64,000 bases of DNA from Streptomyces sp. NBC_00576 (GTDB lineage Bacteria; Actinomycetota; Actinomycetes; Streptomycetales; Streptomycetaceae), in the NCBI RefSeq assembly GCF_036345175.1, contig NZ_CP107780.1, forward strand, positions 10,664,001-10,728,000, read 5' to 3'. The first letter of the stretch is position 1, and the number at the start of each line of letters is the position of its first letter. Positions 8,864 to 18,160 of this stretch are shown piece after piece. The position numbers and the translations under genes were made by a program. The notes under the pieces were generated by a model. That model ran no database searches. It was not told where the DNA came from and saw only the letters and a list, made by a program, of their open reading frames with translations.

Positions 8864-9007
8864 AGCTATCACGGCTTGATCATGCTCTGGCTCTGGCTCT
8901 GACGCAGCGCTGTGGCCGTCGTTCGGCGGAACGGGAACGCTCGCCTGGGTCCGGGGTACTCCCGGCCCTGGGCGCATTTCCGCACGGTGCGCGCACGATG
9001 GTCGCAT

Positions 9008-9515
9008 GTCCGTTCGGTTCGACCCCAGCTACTGGCTGGTTAGTTGTCCCCTGGTGTCCGAGCTGGGAGTCCGGAGCCTCGAAGCCCGCGGGTTCGCGAT
9101 AACTGAAGGTATTTCAGCGGGAACTGGAGGGTCCGGTGCCACCATGTTCGGGGATGGGCCCGCGGGTTCGCGGCGAACACGCTGGGTCAGCGTCGAGGCC
9201 GGTCTGGAGAAGCTCACCGGCGAGGCGGACTACGACCGCTCCTGCGCACGCCACCGTCGTCACCACCCGCACGCCCCTGCCGACCTGCCGGGGGGTACGA
9301 ACAACGGTGCACCCGGCACCAGGAGGCCCATCGGGGCAGCCGTGGCTGCTGACCTGCTGCCGTGCCGCCCGTTACCGGCACGGCATCCGACACTTGCGTC
9401 CTGACCCCCTCTTGGGGCACAACAATCATGCGAGCAGCGCGTGGCGTCGTGTTCCCTGACGTCACGCCTGTGAGCATGTGCGGATCCAGCCCTCTTCCCG
9501 CACCGAGGCGATGCG
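9008..9515. other. Stretch with no confidently supported gene
   Basis: An open frame at 9006-9404 starts next to the divergent pentapeptide-gene region. Its product has no recognised domain, its second half is composition-biased, and no ribosome site is seen. It is left unannotated. Confidence 0.4.
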
Positions 9516-10052
9516 ATGCCCGACCGCGCCGACCATGTCGAACCCGAGAGCGTCGCACCAAGGTGGATCTTGCGGCACCGGCCGCCGGAGCAGTCGCTGT
9601 TCAGCGGCATCTACGGACTGGTGCTGGCCAGCGCCCTGGTGGCTGCGCTGGACGCGACGGGCGAGAGGGCCGATCCTGGTCCGGACGCGCTGTGGGTCCT
9701 GCTCACCGCGCTGGCGTCGGGTGCTGCCCATGGGTACGCGCACGTCATCGCCCAGCGTGCGTCCGTCGACGGGGCGGCCACTACGGGCAGACTGCGGTTG
9801 GTGTTCGCCGAGTGGCCACTGGTCGCCGCCGTGCTGCCCACGGTGGGGATGCTGCTTGGCGCGGTAGCCGGGTGGTGGGCAGAGGCCACGGCTGTGGACG
9901 CGGCCCTGCTGTTCAACACCGTCGCCTTGTTCGGCTGGGGCGCCTGGGCCGCCCACACTGCCGGGCACGGATGGCCGTCCTCATGCCGGGCAGGGGGTCT
10001 GGACATGCTGATCGGCCTGGTGATCATTATCGCGAATGCCCTGATCAAGTAG
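9516..10052 (+). CDS. Polytopic membrane protein of unknown function
   Basis: The 178-residue product has a basic, charged N-terminus (RWILRHRPPEQSL) and about five hydrophobic segments (SGIYGLVLASALVAAL; ALWVLLTALASGAAHGYAHV; LVAAVLPTVGMLLGAVAGWW; ALLFNTVALFGWGAWAAH; MLIGLVIIIANALIK). The fixed histidines in AHGYAHV and HTAGHGW could be functional, but I recognise no family. It precedes the Trypco1/nSTAND pair by 386 bases in the same direction. That distance and the lack of overlap argue against a shared operon. Confidence 0.65.
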   Translation: MPDRADHVEPESVAPRWILRHRPPEQSLFSGIYGLVLASALVAALDATGERADPGPDALWVLLTALASGAAHGYAHVIAQRASVDGAATTGRLRLVFAEWPLVAAVLPTVGMLLGAVAGWWAEATAVDAALLFNTVALFGWGAWAAHTAGHGWPSSCRAGGLDMLIGLVIIIANALIK

Positions 10053-10438
10053 GCATGCGGTCGGGTGCCATGTCGGTGAGACAGGCCGCGAGTCCTTGAT
10101 CCGTGGGCACCCTTCCTGTCCCGCCACTGCAGGCGTCGACACAACCTGCGTCGCTTCGTCTTCACCCGCACCGCAGACCGGTCGGACACGATGAGGACGC
10201 TTCGAAAATCCCGAAGTAGCGTCACGGACGTGCAGAACACTCCGTAGGACGAGAAGCCCCTGGCCACGAAGCCAACACCTCAGCGGGGCTCAGGAGAACT
10301 CGCGGGATATCGCACAACACGAACACTGGGGCTTCTTGCCGTCTCATGCGTACGGCTCACTCCAGCGTGCGGCATATGCCGGAGTTCAGGAATGCTGGCA
10401 GAGACCCTGGAAAGCATGCGAGCGGCTGAGGAGGCGCT
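10053..10438. other. Intergenic region upstream of the Trypco1-nSTAND pair
   Basis: No coding sequence is supported. The stretch presumably holds the promoter of the downstream pair. I could not identify a convincing -35/-10 pair. The ribosome site GAGGAGG at 10428-10434 lies at its end. Confidence 0.5.
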
Positions 10439-10798
10439 GTGTCACCTCTGACGCGGATTCCGTTGGAGGGCGGGGGCAGCGTTCTGGTCGAGCAGCCGGT
10501 CTTGGGGGACGGGCCGGTGAAGGCCGGTCGCTTGGGCGAGGTCATCCGTGACGTACCGGTGACCCTTCAAGAGGCTCTGGAACCGGTCACGGCGGCGGCT
10601 CGGGCGGCACTCGACCAGCTCCGCAAGGCGAACCCCGACGAGATCACGGTCGGATTCGGGGTCGACCTTGCGATCGAGGCAGGTGCCGTGATCACCAAGA
10701 GTCAGGCCAGCTGCCACCTTCAGGTGACCGTGTCGTGGAAGAGCGACGCACCCGCCGGTCACCCGCAGGCGGGCGAGGGAACGGCTGTTCCCCGATGA
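10439..10798 (+). CDS. Trypco1 domain protein (CU044_2847 family)
   Basis: The start is GTG 10439, four bases after GAGGAGG. The 119-residue product is one Trypsin-co-occurring domain 1: the opening strand LEGGGSVLVEQP, then VTLQEALEPVTAAARAALDQL, then the hallmark DEITVGFGVDLAIEAGAVIT and a closing strand LQVTVSW. The family is named because its genes sit beside trypsin-like proteases fused to signalling NTPases, as here. Its stop overlaps the protease gene's start in an ATGA, so the two are translationally coupled and should be made in fixed ratio. A role as partner, sensor adaptor or proteolytic target of the protease is inference. Confidence 0.85.
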   Translation: MSPLTRIPLEGGGSVLVEQPVLGDGPVKAGRLGEVIRDVPVTLQEALEPVTAAARAALDQLRKANPDEITVGFGVDLAIEAGAVITKSQASCHLQVTVSWKSDAPAGHPQAGEGTAVPR

Positions 10799-13700
10799 TC
10801 AGCGCGGACAGGGAGTCGGGCGAAGGGAGCGCATCGGATCTGCTCGGCGCCGTGGCCCAGGTTCTCGGACCGGACGGGGCTGTCGCCGGGACGGGATTCC
10901 TGGTGGCCGAGGGGGTCGTGGTCACGTGTGCACACGTCGTCGCAGCGGCCGGGAGCGGGCCTGGGGAGCAGGTCCTTCTGGCTTTCCCCCATGTGGAGGG
11001 AGCGGACCGGGTGGAGGGGTGTGTCCCGGCCGAGCTGTGGCGTTCCGTCGAGGGCGAGGATGTGGCCTTCATCCGGCTGGGTGCCACGTCGGCCGACGCG
11101 CGGACGCTGGCGTTGGGCTCTGCCGAGGGGTGTCGGGGCCACCAGGTGCGTTCCTTCGGTTTCCCTGCCCAGGCGCCGCCGGAAGGACACTTCGGCTTCG
11201 GCGTGGCCGGCGATCTGCTCCCGGGCGCGGACGGCAGATGCACGCATCTGCAGCTGACCGCCGCCAACGACCTCACCACGGGGTTCAGCGGCGGGCCCGT
11301 ACTGGACGAGATGACCGGCCTGGTCATCGGCATGCTCACGGAGATCGCCGCCCCCGACGAGTACGAGCGGGGGCAGGGCATCGCGTATGTCACTCCGACC
11401 CAGGTACTGCGGGAGATCCTGCCGGAGCTGGCGGAGCGGGAGGTGTGCCCGTACCGGGGGCTGGAGCCGTTCACCGCGGAGCACGCACGGTGGTTCGAGG
11501 GCCGGGCGGACGCGGTACGGCAGGTCGTGACGAACCTGGCCCAACAGCGGCGGCTGACGCTGCTGCTCGGGCCTTCGGGGTCGGGGAAGTCGTCGTTGAT
11601 CCAGGCGGGGGTGTTGCGGGCGCTGGCGGAGGGGGAGGTGCCGCGTAGTGACCGTTGGCTGCCTGTTCTCACCCGGCCGAGGCAGGACATGCTCGCCGAG
11701 ATCGAGCGTGCCGGGCTGCCCGGGGCGAGCGAGGACGGGATCGTGGCGGCGGTCAACCGCAGGCTGGCGACCGAGCCCTCCTACCAGCGCGTCCTGCTGG
11801 TCATCGACCAGTTCGAAGAGCTCCTGGTGCAGACCGTCAACGGTCGGCTACGGGAGCTGCTGGGCGTCATTGACGAGGTCACGGCGGCCGCCGACGCGTA
11901 CACCAAGGTCACCGTGATCCTGATCATGCGTGACGATTTCTATCCGCAACTGGCCTCGCTGGCCCCCAAGTTGCTGGAGGCCGCCATGCCGGGGCTCCTC
12001 AACGTGCCGGGCACCCTGAGCCAGCAGGACCTGCAGGACATCATCACGCTGCCGGCGTGGGACGTGGGACTCCGGTTCCAGCCGGGGCTGCCCGAGCGGA
12101 TCATCGGCGACGTCCTGGACATCACGCCCGGGGCGGCGGCAACCCGCCAGGCACCCGTGACCGTGCTGCCCCTGCTGGAGATGATGCTCAGCCAGCTGTG
12201 GCTCCGGCGGCAGGACGGGTACCTCACCCATGAGGCGTACCGGCGTATCGGGGCGGTCAGCGGAAGCGTGACCACGTGGTGCGACAGCGCGCTCGAGGAG
12301 CTGTCCGCCGAGCAACGGCTCATCGCCCGCCGGACGCTGACCTCCCTGGTGCACCCGTCCGACCCCAGCCACAACATCACGGCTGTCCGCACGCAGGTCT
12401 CCCTCGACGAACTCCGCGACCTGGCAGCCGACCCGAGCGACACCCCCAACGGTGAGAAAGCGGCCGTCGACGACGTCATCGCCACCCTCGCACGCCATCG
12501 CATCATCACCACCCAGACACTTCGGGCCCCGCAGAATCCCGGCGCTCCTCCCGGAGAGCCGGTGGCCGAGCTAGTCCACGAGGCCCTGATCCGCGACTGG
12601 GGCGCGCTGCGCGAGTGGGTCGAGCAGGACCACCGCTTCCAGGAGTGGCTGGACCGTACGCGAGACCGGCAGGCTCACTGGGCGGACAAGAGGGACGCTG
12701 GAGATCTGCTGGGCGGGACGGCGCTGGCGGAGGGGCTGGAGTGGTCACAGCGGCGCCGGCTGCCGACAGAGATCGCGGCGTACCTGCAGGCGAGCAGACA
12801 ACGGCAGCGCACCTCGATACGGCGTGCCAGGAGGGTTGTCGCGGTGCTGGCCGGGCTGCTGGTGCTCGCATTGCTTGCCGGGGCGGGTGCGATCTGGCAG
12901 TGGCGGGCAGTCACCGCCGAGCGACAGGCGGCAGTGTCCCGGCAGGTCGCCGCTCAGTCCACCGACCGCTTCTACGAGAACCCCGACCTCGCCTCGCTGC
13001 TGGCGGTCAAGGCGTACCGCACCGACCACACCTCCGAGGCCGTCGAAATCCTGCGGTCCGCTGCCGCCCTCCCGCAGCATCGCCGCTTGCGCGGGCACAC
13101 GAGCGAGGTGAACGCGGTGGCCTTCAGCCCTGACGGCCGCACCCTCGCCTCCGTCGGCGCGGACCGGACGGTACGGCTGTGGGATCCGGACACCGGCAGG
13201 ACACGGAGGACCCTCAAGGGTCACACCGACGCGGTGACCGCGGTGGCCTTCAGCCCTGACGGCCGTGCCCTGGCGACCGGAGGAGCCGACGGGACCGTAC
13301 GCCTGTGGGACGCCCGCACCGGCAAACTCCGCGCCAAGCTCACCGGGCACGCCGGCGCAGTAGAGTCACTCGCCTTCAGCCGGGACGGCCGCACCCTCGC
13401 CACCGGCCACGACGGAACCGTACTTCTGTGGGATCCGGCCACCGGTGCGACCAGGAGGAGCCTCACCGGTGCGATGCACCCGGTGGCCTTCAGCTCCGAC
13501 GGCCGCACCCTCGCCACCGGCGGCAAGGGCAGGACAGCGCGCCTCTGGGACCCCGTCACGGGCGAGCCCCGCACCACTCTCCCCGGAGTGTCGGGCCACG
13601 TGGCATCACTGGCATTCAGCCCCGACGGCCGAACCCTCGCCACCACCACCGAGGAGGACTACGAGGTCAAGGTTCAGTTCAGGGATGCGGTCACGGGCAA

Positions 13701-14937
13701 GATCCGCACGACCTTCGACTACTGGTGGGCCGCTTGGCTGGTCTTCAGTCCCGACGGCACCACCTGCGCCACCGGCGACGGCGACGTCGGCGTAGAACTG
13801 CGGGACGCGGCCACCGGTTCGCTGCGGGCCACTCTTGCCGGACACTCCAACACGGTCTTCGGCGCGGCGTTCAGCCGCGACGGCCGCACCCTGGCCACCG
13901 CCAGCCGCGACAAGACGGTCCGCCTGTGGGACGCCAACACCGGCAAGACCCGCACTACTTTCAGTGGGCACACCAAGCCCGTGTACTCGGTGGCCTACAG
14001 CCCCGACGGCCGCACCCTCGCCACCGCCAGCGACGACAAGACGGTCCGCCTGTGGGACGTGGCCACCAGAAAAAACCGCGCCAAACTCACCGGACACACC
14101 AAGCCCGTGTACTCGGTGGTCTTCAGCCCCGACGGCCGCACCCTCGCCACCGCCAGCGACGACAAGACGGTCCGCCTGTGGGACGTGGCCACCAGAAAAA
14201 CCCGCGCCAAGCTCACCCGCCATACCCAAGGCGTAAACGCGGCAGCCTTCAGTCCCGACGGCCGCACCCTGGCGACCGCGGGCGACGACACCACCGTGCG
14301 GCTGTGGGACCCGACCACCGGCAAACCCCGAATGGCTCTCAAGGACCACACCGCCGCGGTGTGGTCGCTCGCCTTCAGCCCCGACAGCCGCACCCTCGCC
14401 TCGGGTGGGGAGGACTTCTCCGTACGGCTCTGGAACGTCGCCACCGGCAAGACCCGCGCCCGCCTCAACGGACATACCGCGACGGTGCGGGGAGTGGCGT
14501 TCAGTCCCGATGGCCACACCCTTGCCACCGCCAGCGACGACGACACCGTGTGCCTGTGGGACGTGGCCACCGGTGAGATCCGCACGACCCTGACCAAGCA
14601 CACCGGCAATGTGAACGCGGTGGCCTACAGCCGCGACGGCCACACCCTCGCCACCGGTGGCGACGACGGGGACGTACGTCTGTGGGACGCGGCCAGCGGC
14701 AAGCCCCGCAACACCCTGGCCATCGGCGAATATGTGAGCTCACTGGCGCTCAGCCCTGACGGCCACACCCTCGCGACCACCGGTGAAACCGTGCGCCTGT
14801 GGGACATCGGCGCCTCCCTGAAACCGGCAGAAGCGGTCAAACGGATCTGCCGCACCGTCGACCGCGACCTCACCCCGGCGGAACGCGCCGCCTACCTCCC
14901 CGACAAATCCGACGAGCCCGTGTGCCCAAAGAGGTGA
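10795..14937 (+). CDS. Trypsin-like protease - nSTAND ATPase - transmembrane - WD40 protein
   Basis: The start is ATG 10795, inside the ATGA overlap. The 1380-residue product has a trypsin-like domain with a complete triad (H47 in VVTCAHVV, D89 in GEDVAFIRL, S165 in TTGFSGGPV). An nSTAND NTPase follows: signature CPYRGLEPF at 218-226, Walker A GPSGSGKSS at 259-267, Walker B LLVIDQFEEL at about 334-343. Next come a helical region, one membrane segment (about 680-703) and 14 WD40 repeats (about 764-1340), enough for two seven-bladed propellers. The last about 40 residues are a charged tail. Trypsin-nSTAND-repeat proteins with Trypco partners are proposed conflict or immune systems: repeats sense, ATP drives oligomerisation, protease executes. 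No target is visible. Confidence 0.92.
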   Translation: MISADRESGEGSASDLLGAVAQVLGPDGAVAGTGFLVAEGVVVTCAHVVAAAGSGPGEQVLLAFPHVEGADRVEGCVPAELWRSVEGEDVAFIRLGATSADARTLALGSAEGCRGHQVRSFGFPAQAPPEGHFGFGVAGDLLPGADGRCTHLQLTAANDLTTGFSGGPVLDEMTGLVIGMLTEIAAPDEYERGQGIAYVTPTQVLREILPELAEREVCPYRGLEPFTAEHARWFEGRADAVRQVVTNLAQQRRLTLLLGPSGSGKSSLIQAGVLRALAEGEVPRSDRWLPVLTRPRQDMLAEIERAGLPGASEDGIVAAVNRRLATEPSYQRVLLVIDQFEELLVQTVNGRLRELLGVIDEVTAAADAYTKVTVILIMRDDFYPQLASLAPKLLEAAMPGLLNVPGTLSQQDLQDIITLPAWDVGLRFQPGLPERIIGDVLDITPGAAATRQAPVTVLPLLEMMLSQLWLRRQDGYLTHEAYRRIGAVSGSVTTWCDSALEELSAEQRLIARRTLTSLVHPSDPSHNITAVRTQVSLDELRDLAADPSDTPNGEKAAVDDVIATLARHRIITTQTLRAPQNPGAPPGEPVAELVHEALIRDWGALREWVEQDHRFQEWLDRTRDRQAHWADKRDAGDLLGGTALAEGLEWSQRRRLPTEIAAYLQASRQRQRTSIRRARRVVAVLAGLLVLALLAGAGAIWQWRAVTAERQAAVSRQVAAQSTDRFYENPDLASLLAVKAYRTDHTSEAVEILRSAAALPQHRRLRGHTSEVNAVAFSPDGRTLASVGADRTVRLWDPDTGRTRRTLKGHTDAVTAVAFSPDGRALATGGADGTVRLWDARTGKLRAKLTGHAGAVESLAFSRDGRTLATGHDGTVLLWDPATGATRRSLTGAMHPVAFSSDGRTLATGGKGRTARLWDPVTGEPRTTLPGVSGHVASLAFSPDGRTLATTTEEDYEVKVQFRDAVTGKIRTTFDYWWAAWLVFSPDGTTCATGDGDVGVELRDAATGSLRATLAGHSNTVFGAAFSRDGRTLATASRDKTVRLWDANTGKTRTTFSGHTKPVYSVAYSPDGRTLATASDDKTVRLWDVATRKNRAKLTGHTKPVYSVVFSPDGRTLATASDDKTVRLWDVATRKTRAKLTRHTQGVNAAAFSPDGRTLATAGDDTTVRLWDPTTGKPRMALKDHTAAVWSLAFSPDSRTLASGGEDFSVRLWNVATGKTRARLNGHTATVRGVAFSPDGHTLATASDDDTVCLWDVATGEIRTTLTKHTGNVNAVAYSRDGHTLATGGDDGDVRLWDAASGKPRNTLAIGEYVSSLALSPDGHTLATTGETVRLWDIGASLKPAEAVKRICRTVDRDLTPAERAAYLPDKSDEPVCPKR
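13966..14217 (+). repeat. Recently duplicated WD40 repeat units (8 and 9)
   Basis: Two adjacent 126-bp units (13966-14091 and 14092-14217) differ at only about five or six positions by eye, far less than any other pair among the 14 repeats. This indicates recent in-frame tandem duplication or gene conversion in the sensor region of the nSTAND protein. Confidence 0.8.
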
Positions 14938-15092
14938 ACCGACGACGGGTCTCCCGAGCCGCCGTCAGCAACAGTCAGTGAGACTGAACGCTAGGGACGA
15001 AGCGCAGGCTCCCGAGCTGGGAAGCCGATCACAGCGAAGGCGGCTTCTACGACAAGCTGGTCCAGGGCCTGGCCGACTTCTCGGACTACGCC

Positions 15093-15353
15093 GTGGACGC
15101 GTCCAGCGAGATCTCCAAGTTCTACGACAGCGAGACGAGGAAGGCCGCTGCCTGGGCCGCCCTGCTGGCCGCCGGCGCCGGCCTGCTCAGCGCCCTCCTC
15201 AGTCTCTTCAGGAACCCGGACGACCTGGTGCACGAGCGGTCCCTCGGCTTCACCCGCGACTACCTGATCTGGCTGCAGAACGTGGAGGAGAATTTCTGGA
15301 CCTTCAACGGCGGCGACGGAGGGTGGCACACGCTCACCCTGAAAACTTCCTAG
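15093..15353 (+). pseudogene. Fragment of a small membrane-anchored protein
   Basis: The open frame extends upstream of GTG 15093 to about 14985 (FYDKLVQGLADFSDYAVDAS) without an ATG or ribosome site, so the 5' end is probably lost. The product has a helical start, one hydrophobic stretch (AAAWAALLAAGAGLLSALLS) and an aromatic tail (DYLIWLQNVEENFWTF). No family was recognised. It follows the nSTAND gene in the same direction by 155 bases, and may be a third component or unrelated debris. Confidence 0.35.
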
Positions 15354-15499
15354 TCGTCCGCAGCATCCACTCGGAGTCAGGGCCACCGGCTGGCCTGACC
15401 TGGCCCGCAGACGGCGTGCGGAGGGCTCTGGTGATGTGCGCCGGAGTCCTGGCCGAGCGGTCCGCCCCGGAGCCGTAGGTGGCGGCTTTGGGCCGGACC

Positions 15500-15632
15500 G
15501 CTTTCCGATTGCATGAGGGGTTGTGACGCGGTCTGCAGGAACCGACCGATGTAGCGGACGGTGCAGATCTGCACCGCCACGCCCAGCCGGTGCGCGTCAG
15601 CACGCCGCAGCGCGAACGCTGGCTTTGCTGCG
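15500..15632 (-). pseudogene. Possible Tn3-family transposase N-terminal scrap
   Basis: The minus strand reads FALRRADAHRLGVAVQICTV followed by RYIGRFL, resembling the N-terminal DUF4158 segment of Tn3-type transposases (HxxRLGFAxQLCTVRFLGxFL). It covers only about 45 codons and runs into unrelated sequence. The match is from memory of the family pattern and is tentative. Confidence 0.35.
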
Positions 15633-15639
15633 GAACCGA

Positions 15640-16590
15640 GAGGCTGTTCACGTCAAGAGTGAAGTCCGGAAGCCGTCCCGCGAGATCCTTGTCGCCGAAG
15701 ACCTGGTCCACCGCCTGGACCAGGTCCTTCTTGAAGCCCTCGAACTCCTCGGTCCACAGGGTCGCCGGACCGGCAGGCCCTTCGATCCATGTACGGAGCG
15801 CCTGGGCCTTGGACACCTGAATCTGGTTCGCCTTGGTGGGCCTGTTGAGGTCTGTGGCCCTGATGACATGGTCCAGCTGGGCGTGGAGATGGGCGGACAG
15901 GCGGGTGAAGGGGCGAACGGTGCTCCTTGAGCTCGTCGATCTCAAGGCGTTCGTCGCGCAGCCACACGGCAAGCGCTTGGTATCGCGGGGTCACGAGGAT
16001 CCGGGCCTCCGTCGCCACCGCGGCGATGTGCCGGGCGCCGGTCCCGGTGCTGATCAGGTCCTCGATCGCCTGGCGCAGTGTCTCCATACGGCTTTCGGCA
16101 CGCTGCCGCTGCGCTGCGGTCTCGGCTCCCTCTGCGCTGAGTTTGTCCGCACGTGCTTCCAACGCGGGGGAGACGGGCAGGAAGCCTTCGCCGATGAAGC
16201 CAGGATCCGGCTGGCCGGTCGGCAGCGTGAAATTGTGTCGCAAGTAAGCGTTGTTGCGGGCGATCGTTGCCTTCCACTCCGGGAGGTTCCGGAGGTCGAG
16301 ATTGGCTGCCGCGTCGATGGCGGTGACCACCCACACCACCCGTTTCCCCGACAACAGGTAGTGGTCGTACAAGAAGCGGATCAGATCAAGGTCACGTTCT
16401 GAGAGGATGCGGCTGGCGTGCGACACGTACATGAAGCAGTCCACGTCGGCCATCGCTGCCCGGACGATCATGTCGTGGACCGGATTCGGGGACATAGCCG
16501 GGCAGGTCGTAGAGCTTCGCCGGAAGCTTGGCGCCGGCGAGCATGATCTCGAGTTCGGCCACCTCACGTCCACGGTGAGGCCTGAGCCGA
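15640..16590 (-). pseudogene. Dynamin-like GTPase, multiply frameshifted fragment
   Basis: Three frames on the minus strand together give one protein. The first has EIMLAGAKLPAKLYDLPGYV (DLPG as the G3 motif). The second has DMIVRAAMADVDCFMYVSHA, LSGKRVVWVVTAIDAAANLD (TAID as a G4-like motif) and a long helical region with RMETLRQAIEDLISTGTG. The third has FTRLSAHLHAQLDHVIRATD to LPDFTLDVNSL. The P-loop and N-terminus are missing. Upstream, at 16600-16720, an unlinked membrane segment (NQVLNDGKLSWSWLYASL) resembles tails of streptomycete conflict-system proteins. This is an inactive remnant beside the nSTAND system. Confidence 0.6.
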
Positions 16591-16917
16591 TCGGTCACAT
16601 CTGCATCCTGCATCGCATACGCAGCGACCACAGGAAGCTCAGGACCGCTACGCAGAGCGAGGCGTACAGCCAGCTCCAGCTGAGTTTGCCGTCGTTCAGG
16701 ACCTGGTTCGTCGCCACGCCGCCCGCGCACCAATAGCCCCGCGCTGCCCAGGATCCGCAGTCCGCGTCGTACCCCCCGTCATCCCCACCCCCTGCTCGCT
16801 CCCGCACCGCTGGCACCAGCCAAGCGTGTATATGCCCATGTCGGCTGGGAGGTTGACGGATTCGAGATCGGCCAGGGGCGGGCAACGGGATCAGGTGGGG
16901 CTGTTACGTTTTGTTAC

Positions 16918-17349
16918 TCACCGTCCTTGTTCCACATATTTCTTGAAGTGCTCCAGATCGTTGCCGACCACGCGTTCGACCGCGTTCGCCTGGGCGAAGC
17001 CTCTCGGACCGCCGAAGGTGTCCCTGACGGCGTCCGGGTCGTACTCGAGCCGTGCCTGGACGCGGGTGCGGTTCTTGTCGATCGGGAGCAGGGAGAAGGA
17101 GCCTGTCAGCTCGGGGGTGCCTCTGGTGTGCCACTCCAGCACGCGATTCTCCGCGTGGTCGTGGTAGTCGGCATCGAGTTCGCGAGTGTGGTCGCTGGCC
17201 TCGATGGAAAGATGCGCGTGGCCCTTCGCGTCCGCACGCGCGTTGCGTACTCCGTCCACAAAGCGTGAGTAGTTCTCCACGTGGTGCAGGCTGTCCCAGG
17301 CCTTGTCGATCGGGACTCCGACGTCGACATGTTTCTCGAGGGTGCTCAT
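16918..17349 (-). CDS. SRPBCC (START-like) domain protein
   Basis: The minus-strand start is ATG 17349, with GGAGG seven bases upstream. The 143-residue product begins MSTLEKHVDVGVPIDKAWD and continues with SLHHVENYSRFVDGVR, RVLEWHTRGTPELTGSFSLL, TRVQARLEYDP and a C-terminal helix (VVGNDLEHFKKYVEQG). This is the beta-strand/long-helix pattern of polyketide cyclase/dehydrase-type SRPBCC proteins, which bind hydrophobic ligands. An enzymatic role cannot be assigned. It stands alone between degraded regions and looks intact. Confidence 0.8.
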   Translation of the reverse strand: MSTLEKHVDVGVPIDKAWDSLHHVENYSRFVDGVRNARADAKGHAHLSIEASDHTRELDADYHDHAENRVLEWHTRGTPELTGSFSLLPIDKNRTRVQARLEYDPDAVRDTFGGPRGFAQANAVERVVGNDLEHFKKYVEQGR

Positions 17350-17428
17350 GGCCCACCTCCATGTTCGGTTCACGGCGTATGGCCTTGCTCTTTCCAGTGT
17401 GCGCCTGCAAGCCCTGGCTTGATCTTTA

Positions 17429-17870
17429 ACCTGTGCGGCGTGGTCGTGGGGTGGTCGACTTCTTGGTTCGCTGGTTCGCCGCTGGTGTTTTGTGGGGTGT
17501 GTGCACGTCGTGGCGTGGGGTGGGTCGGGTGTTCTTTCGGCCTGGTGGTTGTCCTGGGCCAGGGCGGGTGGGTTTCGGTGCTTGGGCCGGGCAGCTGGCC
17601 TTGGGGCGGATGTGCCGGAAGTCGCGGCGGACTCGGGCGGGGGTGAGCCTGTCCGGCGGAGTTGGTCTTTCCCAGGGGCGACGCCGGTCGGCCGCCGGCG
17701 GCCGGGCGAGCCGCATGCGCTGCTTGTAGGCCTCACGGTCGAAGGCTGGTGGCCTGCCGCCTCGGCTTCCCCGGCGAAGCCGGTGACCCTGCTGGTCGGC
17801 CGGGACGGGGATCAGATCCTGACCGAAGCGGGGGCCGGGCACCGGCATTTCCTGCCGTGCGTGGGCGGTC
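17429..17870 (-). pseudogene. Fused ends of IS5- and IS701-type transposases
   Basis: The minus strand first reads GSRGGRPPAFDREAYKQR, preceded by ADQQGH, a block typical of IS5-family transposases. It passes directly into WERPTPPDRLTPARVRRDFR and RPGPGQPPGRKN, the C-terminal tail of IS701-like streptomycete transposases. The IS5 part lacks both ends and the IS701 part lacks all catalytic residues. The join at about 17710 is a recombination scar rather than a gene. Confidence 0.6.
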
Positions 17871-17879
17871 CCGCCCTGT

Positions 17880-18160
17880 GCGCGCAAGTACTGGTGCACG
17901 TCGGCCGCCGGTGGTGCGTGCGCTCCCTCGGGCCTCATTGGAACACCCGCGTGATCGTCATCCCCGGCATGCCCTTGATCCGCCGCGGACCATACCGCTG
18001 GCTCCGTCACCCCAACTGTCTTCTCGTCGCCGTCGAAGGCATCGTCCTTCCACTGGTCTTCACTGCATGGATGACGGCAGTGCGCTTTACTGCCGCCAAC
18101 GCGGCTGTTCTCACCGTGCGCCTCCGGACCGAAAACGCCGCCCTGCGCCTCGCGGCCTGA
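17880..18160 (+). pseudogene. Isoprenylcysteine carboxyl methyltransferase (ICMT)-like protein, C-terminal fragment
   Basis: The plus strand reads LCAQVLVHVGRRWCVRSLGP, then HWNTRVIVIPGMPLIRRGPY and RWLRHPNCLLVAVEGIVLPL, ending about 25 residues later at 18160. The GPYRWLRHPN motif and the following membrane segment are the C-terminal cofactor-binding part of ICMT-like membrane methyltransferases. The N-terminal membrane helices are replaced by the opposing transposase scar, so no start exists. In streptomycetes such genes often sit beside type III polyketide synthases; none is seen here. Confidence 0.65.

Noticed and set aside
9006..9404. Plus-strand frame starting beside the pentapeptide-repeat gene
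   Set aside because: No ribosome site, no recognised domain, and the second half is composition-biased. Not enough support to call a gene.
13305..14576. Long frame inside the WD40 region in another phase, and long minus-strand frames opposite it
   Set aside because: These are products of the repetitive GC-rich WD40 DNA; their translations are Arg/His/Pro-rich shadows.
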